A DNA stretch of 64,000 nucleotides from Elymus sibiricus (Eukaryota; Streptophyta; Magnoliopsida; Poales; Poaceae). The notes under the pieces were generated by a model that saw only the letters and a list, made by a program, of their open reading frames with translations, had not been told where the DNA came from and searched no databases. The position numbers were made by a program, and so were the translations under genes. This document shows positions 58,060-64,000 of the stretch, one piece after another. The stretch covers positions 240,826,866 to 240,890,865 of the forward strand of contig CM077676.1 in the NCBI GenBank assembly GCA_039707655.1, given 5' to 3'. The number at the start of each line of letters is the position of its first letter. The stretch's first letter is position 1.

Positions 58060-58641
58060 GGGCTAAACTAGGGAACCCGTTGGTGATGATTTCATCAATC
58101 ACTGACAATTGTATACCAGCAATCGTTTGCCCACAACACACACGCCTTATTAGCAGGAATCGTCCGTGTTGTTATCGGTCTTCCCACACATTTATGATTA
58201 CTGGCCTGTTTGCCGCGTATCACACACATCTCGTTAAGTTCAACCGTTTTTGTTGTTTTGTCTCATCGCAAACAGTTCATCTGAGTGAACCGTATGCCAT
58301 CTATCGCACACACCTTGATCTGGCTGACCGTTTCTGTTGTGTTGGCTAATCTCAAACAGTTCATCCGAGTGAACTGTATGTCGTATATCGCACACACATT
58401 GATCTGGCTGACCGTTTCCGTTGTTCTGGCTCATCGCAAATAGTTCGTATGGATCAAATGTATGCCACGTATCGCACACGCGTCTCTAATCTGAATCGTG
58501 CTTGATGTCTCCGCCATCACACACAATTCGTCTTATTGGTGACGGTTTTATTACAATACCGTTTGTGATTCATGCATCGCACATAGTTTGGTCGAAGGGT
58601 CTCTGATTCATGTGTCGCGTTAGCAGCATCCTGCAGTAGTG
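58060..58641. repeat. Right subterminal repeat region and terminus of the CACTA
   Basis: Units of about 80-85 bp (tcgcaaacagttcatctgag, gaaccgtatgc, tatcgcacacac, ttgatctggctgaccgttt) repeat three times at about 58260-58480, followed by further cgcacac and tcacaca motifs and the terminal TAGTG. Several motifs match the left subterminal region and the island at 26090-26200. Confidence 0.75.
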
Positions 58642-58644
58642 TAT

Positions 58645-58691
58645 AACAGCATGGAACAATAAAAAAATATAGATACGTTGGAGATGTTTCA
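58645..58691 (-). repeat. LTR of element B, remaining part beyond the CACTA
   Basis: The block aacagcatggaacaataaa followed by agatacgttggagatg and ending tttca matches the end of the 9441-10997 LTR. After removal of the CACTA and one copy of TAT the two LTR pieces join without loss. It is followed by the TSD TGCAT (58692-58696). Confidence 0.9.
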
Positions 58692-58858
58692 TGCATCTTC
58701 ACTTTTATCACAAGTCCGGGTTCGACCCTCAAGTCCGTTCTTTGAAACCAACTTGAGGCTCGGGGGCTACTACTTGCTACGCGTTCCCGTCTACTGTTGG
58801 CAATTTTTAGTCTTGAGACTGTGTTGTGTCCGAAGAGGGCTACTGGAGGGGACTAGTG

Positions 58859-60948
58859 TCAAACTAAAGTGTAAATAGAACAAGGGAATAAATAGAGTCG
58901 TGACAAACGAACCTCAAAGCCTCTAAGGAGGCCCTTGAAGACCTCGTGCATTCCGGCCTCTACAGACCGAAAGCTGCCCAGCGCTGTGCCGATAAGGGCA
59001 CGGTGCTCCTCCATGATAGAGGAGCCCGCCAGAGCCACCTCCATCTCCTCGGGCCACCCCTTGTAAACCTGCCCTGGACAGGAGGGGCAGGCGGACCCAT
59101 CTTGGGTCCACTTGTCTTGACGACGGAGGCGGAGGCCTCCGCCTGCTGTGGCGGCGTTGGAGCCGCCTGAAGGGAAGGCTCGGGTTGGCCGAGCTCGCCT
59201 TCCATAACTAGGGGGATCTCCCCCCTGGTCCTTGACGGCCAAGGTGTGAACCTCAGCCGAAGAAATCCCGACGCCCACCCCCATGTCGGTGGTGGCCGGG
59301 ATTGGGCGGGATGTCGCCTCCCCCAGCCCTTCGGGGGCAGTGGAAGGCATGGTGTGTTCGGCCGGCCCGCTTTTCGCCATAAATGGCGGAGGGAGCCCTT
59401 CGACCTCGGCCACTTCCCCGATGTGGATGCGTTGTGGGCTAAAAAAAGGGATTGCTTACATATTGTGCATCAAAATGTGTTTTCATAAGGTCATAGAGGG
59501 GGTTCTATATAGAATACCTCCGGGGTGCTGGCCTCGTCTTGCGCGGTTGCGCGAGGACGTCCTCCGACGTGTCGGAGAGGGTGACATGGGCAGTCGCGGC
59601 CCGTTGGCCAACTGGTGCGGCCAAGGCCTTGCGCAGTTTCCTGTGGCCCCGAGGATGCTCCTCCTCCTTAATGTCCTCGGACGTCGCCCTCTTCCTTTTC
59701 GGGGAAGGCACCCTCTCCTCTTCGACGTCCTCGGATGTCGCCCTCTTCCTCTTCGGAGAGGGCACTTCCTCCTCCTCCTCCACGTCCTCACCCTCGTGGG
59801 TAGCGGAGACGTGGGTGTCCTCGGACCTTGCATCCGAGGTGTCCCGAATGCGAATGCCGCCCCTCCCCTTCGGCTATTTCAGCCCCTTGGCCGGAACCAC
59901 GTATGGTTCCTCGACCAAGAGTGCCTCGAGCTGAGGAGACCTCTCCTCCTCGGGCAGCGGTGCCGGGCACCGCATTTGCTGCGCCCTGGGGGTCCACTTC
60001 TGAGAAAAGGAGGGTGAAGTTAGTCATTCTAGCAAGGATGATCAGTAAATGAAATTTTGGGATAATTAAAGATTACCTCACTAGCATCGTGCTCGGCGTC
60101 TAAGCCGGGGTCTGCTCCCTCCTGGGAAACTCATTCTTGGACGGCTTGAATAGGACCGTCCACATCCCGTCCAAGGTGGAGCGGAAGAAGCACCGCAGCG
60201 TCGGCACGTCCTCTGGCTTGTGAGCCCACATCGGGCTCGCCTGAAGCTGGAGTGGAAGTATACGGCGGTGGAGCATGACATCCACCACGTCCACCAGCTT
60301 TATCTTTTTCTTGTCTGCCTGAGTTTTGATCCTCGCTTTCAGCAAGAGAATGTCTTCGGGGGAGCTCCAATCCAGGCTCTTCCTTGTCCAGGAGGCAAGC
60401 CTCCTCGGAGGAGCCCCCGTGAACACGGGGACCTCGGCCTCGCATCAGCGAGTGGCTCGGTGATGTAGAACCACTCTCTCTGCCACTCCTTAACTGTTTC
60501 CATGAAGGTGCCCTCATACCAGGCGACCTTCTGGATCGTGCTGATCATGGCTCCGCCGCACTTCACCAGTTCAGAGCCGCTTGACTTCGGCTTGATGCCG
60601 AAGGTCTTCAGCCATAGGCCGAAGTGCGACTCGATGCGGAGGAAGGCCTCGCAGACGATGATGAACGTCGCGAGGTGAAGGATGGAGTTCGGGGCTAGAT
60701 GGTGGAAATCTAGCCCGTAGTAGTAGAGCACCCCGCGCACGAAGGGGTGCAGCGGGAACCCCAGACCTCGAACAAGGTGGGGAACAAAGATGACCCTCTC
60801 CCCTGGCCGGGGAGTGGGCACTCTCTGGTTCAGCTCTGGGGGCCGGCAGGTGGCTTCGGCAGGGATGTACCCCGCACCCCGCAGCTCCTAGATCACGCTC
60901 TCTATGAAGGGAGCCGACCCAATGTCCCTTCAGCGTTGCGTCCGCCAT
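58859..60948 (-). pseudogene. G0 antisense ORF (PF04195-like domain)
   Basis: Start MADATLKGHWVGS at 60948. A TAG at 60888-60890 breaks the frame, which then opens to 60339: HLVRGLGFPLHPFVRGVLYY, LDFHHLAPNSILHLATFIIV, CEAFLRIESHFGLW, the same domain as the G1 antisense ORF at 29159. Frameshifted downstream parts carry repeats of PSPKRKRATSEDV (59783-59505), possible nuclear-localisation motifs, and a segment ending in HRALIGTALGSFRSVEAGM (59413-58859). The remaining coiled coil is beyond element B at 8872-9272. Function unknown. Confidence 0.7.
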
Positions 60949-61647
60949 TGCTGGAGGCGGAAGCTTTGGGTGCGCCGAAGGTAATGAGTGGGTTTGGAAC
61001 TAGATCTGGGCGCTGGAGCTCAGGAGGGAATGTGCAGAGGAGGTGGAATGGGAGCGTGAAAGGCCGCTGCTGCTTCCTCTTTGCTCTTATAGGCCTGTGA
61101 AAGGCCAAGAGTCCCCCCTTCTGCTGCGCCGAAAAAATCGCCACGAACCCACAAAAGATGCCATTATGCCCATGGGGTGAAACAAAATCTTGATGATATC
61201 CCCCAAAATACGGGCACGATCTCTGTTTTGATGAGACATGCCAATGAGAAAACCGCCTCGGGCCGCGATTCGAGTAACAGTAATTGCCCCGCCCACGTTT
61301 GAGTGGTGACATTTCAGTAAAAGTTGTCAATCTAGGTAGTACTGTTCACACCTACCTGGTTGGCCTTCGAGGCTAAGTTATCTTGTGTCCTTGGATGCAA
61401 ATGAATTTGATTAAAACCATGGTCTGAGGGCGGATTCCTTTAAGAGCAGGTCCAGTTGAAACTTGCAATGGACAAAAAGATCCCGAATTATGGAAAGACT
61501 CATCTGGGTGGGAGAACTCGTCTATCAAGCTGAAGACTCCGTAGCCGAATTCAAGATACTAAGGGGAACTCGTCTGTCAAGCCGAAGACTCCAAGGCCGA
61601 AGTCATATAACCAAAGTATATCGTTGTCCTCGTCGTAGAAGACCAGT
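60949..61647. other. G0 spacer before the 3' LTR
   Basis: No ORF with a recognisable domain. It includes the antisense ORF's likely promoter side and a short tandem aactcgtctgtcaagcngaag repeat near 61510-61590. Confidence 0.5.
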
Positions 61648-61658
61648 TCGGGGGCTAC
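61648..61658 (+). other. Polypurine tract of G0
   Basis: tcgggggctac directly before the LTR start TGATGGTG. The same type of tract is used by G1 on the opposite strand. Confidence 0.65.
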
Positions 61659-62160
61659 TGATGGTGTCCTGGACTAGGGGGTACCAACCTAGTTGGCCTA
61701 CCGTCCATGGGCTGAACCCATGGCCCACCACTCTTACAAGGAAGGACTCCGGAAGCCTCGCAATCTGGCGTGATCAAGATGGACTCTGCCGAAGACTTGA
61801 CATGTACTCCAAGGACAGCTTCGGCCGCTGGCGTGTGCATCCCTGGATGGGCAACCGACCATGTGTAACCCTAGGTACCCCAGTGTCTATATAAGCTGAG
61901 GGGTTTAGTTCGTAGAGACCACGGTCACAATTACAACCACCTAGCCTTAGGGTTAGAACACAAACTTATGATCTCGAGGTAGATCAAGCTTGTACTCAAT
62001 ACATCATCATCAATATAATCAAAGCAAGACGTAGGGTATTACCTCTTTGAGAGGGCCCGAACCTGGGTAAATATTGTCTCCTTCGTCCCCTCTTACCCAT
62101 AGATCCGAGATCCACAGCTCGGGACCCCCTACCCCGAGGTCTGCGATTTTAGTACCGACA
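61659..62160 (+). repeat. 3' LTR of G0
   Basis: 502 bp, TGATGGTGTCCTGGACTAGG to GTACCGACA, TATA box tatataa at 61888-61894. It abuts the truncated Copia gag at 62161. Confidence 0.85.
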
Positions 62161-62496
62161 CCGGGCGTGAGCCTGAAATACCAATTTCAGCTCCTGGAAC
62201 ATCTCATATGCTCCGTGGTGCTCAAAACGTCTTTTGAGCCCTGGTTCTAAGCCGTAAAGCATGGCGCACTGAACTATCGTGTAGTCATCATTTCTTGTCT
62301 GCCAGATGTTCATGGCGTCTACATTGGCGAGAGCGGATGGCACGCCTAGCGGTGCATCAAGGACATAAGCCTTCTGTGTAGCGGTGAGGATAATCCTCAG
62401 ATTACGAACCCAGTCCGCATAGTTGCTTCCATCATCTTTCAACTTAGCTTTCTCTAGGAACGCATTAAAATTCAGGGGAGCTACATCGCGAGCCAT
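62161..62496 (-). pseudogene. Copia gag, N-terminal part, truncated by G0
   Basis: Open frame from ATG at 62496: FLEKAKLKDDGSNYADWVRN, ILTATQKAYVLDAPLG, DDYTIVQCAMLYGLEPGL, FQELKLVFQAHAR. This is the N-terminal gag of the Angela/BARE type. Coding stops where the G0 LTR begins at 62160. The part present carries no stop, so this element was in better condition than the left Copia. Confidence 0.85.
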
Positions 62497-63742
62497 TGAT
62501 CTACAACATAAACTTGCAAAGACATTTAGGCTAAGTTCATGATAATTGGTTCAGTTAATCAAATTACTAGTGAACTCCCACTTAAATCAACATCCCTCAA
62601 GTTGTCTAAGTGTTACATGATCCAAATCAACTAACCCATGCCCGATCATCACGTGAGATGGGGCAATCATCAATGGTGAACATCTCCATGTTGATCATAT
62701 CTACTATATGACTCATGTTCGACCTTTCGGTCCTCCGTGTTCCGAGGCCATGTCTGTACATGCTAGGCTCGTCAAGTTTAACCCAAGTATTCTGCATGTG
62801 TAAAACTGGCTTACACCTGTTGTATGTGAACGAAGAGTCTATCACACCCGATCATCACGAGGTGCTTCAAAATGACGAACTTTCGCAATGGCGCATACTT
62901 AGGGAGAACACCTTTTATCTTGAAATTAAGTGAAGGGATCATCTTATAATGCTACCGTCGTCCTAAGCAAAATAAGATGCATAAAAAGATAAACATCACA
63001 TGCAATCAATATGTGACATAATATGGCCATTATCATCTCGTGCTTTTGATCTCCATCTCCAAAGCACCGGCACGAGCTCCATCATCACCGGCATGACACC
63101 ATGATCTCCATCATCGTGTCGTCACGTGGTTGTCTCCGCCAACTATTGCTAACTCATAGCGATAAAGTAAAGCAATTACATAGCGTTTAATGATTGACAC
63201 GCAGGTCATACAATAAAATAAAGTCAACCCTATGGATCCTGCCGATTGCCGTACTCATCGACATGCTAGTCGTGAACCTATTATAAAACATGATCATCTC
63301 ATACATCAACATATATCACATCACGTTTTGGCCATACCACATCACAACATGCCCTGCAAAAACAAGTTAGACGTCCTCTACTTTGTTCTTGTAAATTTTA
63401 CGTGGCTGCTATGGGCATCCTATAAGAACCGTTCTTACCTACGGAAAGCCACAACAGTGATATACAAGTTGCCTTTTAACCTTCTACAAGGACCACTCTT
63501 GTCAAAACAGATTCAACTAAGGTAGGAGAGACAGACACCCGCCAGCCACTTTTATGCAATACAAGTTGCATGTCAGTCAGTGGAACCGGTCTCTTGTGCG
63601 AGGACAAGTAAGGTTGGTCCGGGCCGCTTCATTCCACAATACCGCCGACTCCAGAAATAACAAAAATGGTAAGCAATTTGAACATCCACACCCACAACTT
63701 CTTTGTGTTCTACTCGTGCATATACATCTACGCATAGACCTA
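62497..63742 (-). other. Leader of the right Copia element (non-coding)
   Basis: 1.25 kb between primer site and gag with no convincing ORF, homologous to 2911-4282. Confidence 0.65.
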
Positions 63743-63754
63743 GCTCTGATACCA
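63743..63754 (-). other. Primer-binding site of the right Copia element
   Basis: The minus strand reads TGGTATCAGAGC, the exact initiator-tRNA-Met primer site of Copia elements. Confidence 0.9.
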
Positions 63755-63755
63755 C

Positions 63756-64000
63756 TGATGGGTAACGTTGCATGAAAATCAAAAAATTTCCTACGAAACA
63801 CCCAAGATCTAATCTAGGAGATGCATAGCAATGAGAGGGGAGTGTGTCTACGTACCCTTGTAGACCGAAAGCGGAAGCGTATAAAACGGTTGATGTAGTC
63901 GTACTCTTCGCGATCCAATCACGATCCAACCGATCTAGTGCCGAACGGACGACACCTCTGAGTTTAGCACATGTGCGGCTCGGTGACGTCTCGTCCTCCT
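63756..64000 (-). repeat. 5' LTR of the right Copia element, partial
   Basis: The plus strand begins TGATGGGTAACG just after the primer site, i.e. the LTR 3' end on the minus strand. It continues past the window edge. Confidence 0.8.

Larger units (their letters stand above)
16366..58641. mobile_element. 42.3-kb CACTA-type DNA transposon carrying host-like genes, non-autonomous
   Basis: The right end is TAGTG (58637-58641); its reverse complement reads CACTACTGCAGGATGCTGC. The left end reads CATTGGTGCAGCGACGTGC, a diverged match with the first bases mutated. The 3-bp duplication TAT (16363-16365, 58642-58644) and repeat-rich subterminal regions are as known for plant CACTA elements. The host LTR is continuous across the site. 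Without the 26-kb Gypsy insertion the element would be about 16.2 kb. It carries four gene modules (B3, XS zinc finger, B3/F-box, exonuclease). I see no CACTA transposase, so movement would have needed an enzyme in trans. Confidence 0.85.
9278..58691 (-). mobile_element. Element B: short Gypsy-like retrotransposon with three LTR copies, split by the CACTA
   Basis: On the plus strand the order is LTR fragment (9278-9339), short internal piece with primer site, complete LTR (9441-10997), internal region (10998-14866), then an LTR (14867-16365) that continues at 58645-58691 on the far side of the CACTA. The outer ends TGCTAC and TTTCA are flanked by the 5-bp duplication TGCAT. The primer site TGGCGCCGTTGCCGGGGA is on the minus strand, so the element points left. 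It encodes one small ORF of unknown role and no reverse transcriptase, hence it is non-autonomous. The extra LTR suggests unequal recombination between tandem copies. Confidence 0.85.
58692..62160 (+). mobile_element. G0: 3' part of a plus-oriented Gypsy element
   Basis: It contains an antisense ORF (58859-60948), a spacer, a polypurine tract (61648-61658) and the 3' LTR. Element B interrupts it on the left, where its sequence resumes at 9272 and below. The 5' LTR, gag and pol in sense orientation are not in the window. Its layout mirrors that of G1. Confidence 0.75.
62161..64000 (-). mobile_element. Right Copia (BARE/Angela-like) element, 5' part, split by G0
   Basis: Minus orientation: LTR from 63756 past the window end, intact primer site, leader, and the first 110 or so codons of gag. 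G0 inserted into the gag. This is the outermost element of the nest on the right side. Confidence 0.85.

Noticed and set aside
1..64000. tRNA or rRNA genes
   Set aside because: No cloverleaf or rRNA-like segment was noticed; the tRNA-like matches are only short primer-binding sites of retroelements.

Overview
This window is plant nuclear DNA. It is almost certainly from the gene-poor, transposon-rich part of a Triticeae grass genome (wheat, barley, rye or a relative). The evidence is BARE/Angela-like Copia LTRs, LTRs of the family beginning TGATACGTCTCCAACGTATC, very large Gypsy elements of the Tat type, a CACTA element, and host-like genes with GT-AG introns. I see no bacterial operons, rRNA, tRNA or CRISPR.

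The window can be read as one stack of nested insertions, most with target-site duplications (TSDs) visible. From outside to inside: (1) a minus-strand Copia element whose gag is cut at 62161; (2) a plus-oriented Gypsy element (G0) ending in a 3' LTR at 61659-62160; (3) inserted in G0, a minus-oriented short Gypsy-like element with three LTR copies (B, 9278-58691, TSD TGCAT); (4) inserted in an LTR of B, a 42.3-kb CACTA transposon (16366-58641, TSD TAT); (5) inside the CACTA, a chimeric B3/F-box pseudogene split by a 26-kb Tat-type Gypsy element (G1, 27970-54015, TSD GACTC); (6) inside G1, four more insertions: element A (36569-43448, TSD GGCTC), a solo LTR of the same family (43465-45014, TSD GTGCG), an unrelated 4.07-kb solo LTR (47831-51904, TSD TTCAG), and a truncated Gypsy 3' end (about 31937-32909). 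The left edge holds a separate degraded Copia element (1-6307) sitting in an LTR, which itself sits in a Gypsy gag.

The only non-retroelement genes are cargo of the CACTA. They are a B3-domain gene on the minus strand (17332-20004), a two-exon gene with an XS-type zinc finger on the plus strand (24165-25888) that looks open from end to end, the B3/F-box/FBD pseudogene (26843-27969 and 54016-55802), and an RNase D/WRN-like 3'-5' exonuclease (57167-57877) with one nonsense codon. No CACTA transposase is visible, so the element looks non-autonomous. The cargo genes are separated by tandem arrays and by subterminal-type repeats, which suggests stepwise DNA-level capture with promoters and introns kept.

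All full-length retroelement polyproteins here are broken. Removing the inserted elements and one TSD copy each restores the reading frame of the host ORF at three junctions (F-box/G1, pol/A plus solo LTR, gag/solo LTR), which strongly supports the layout. Many of the nonsense codons are best explained as CAG to TAG, a signature expected from deamination of CHG-methylated cytosine. Family names from repeat databases are not assigned because no search was possible.
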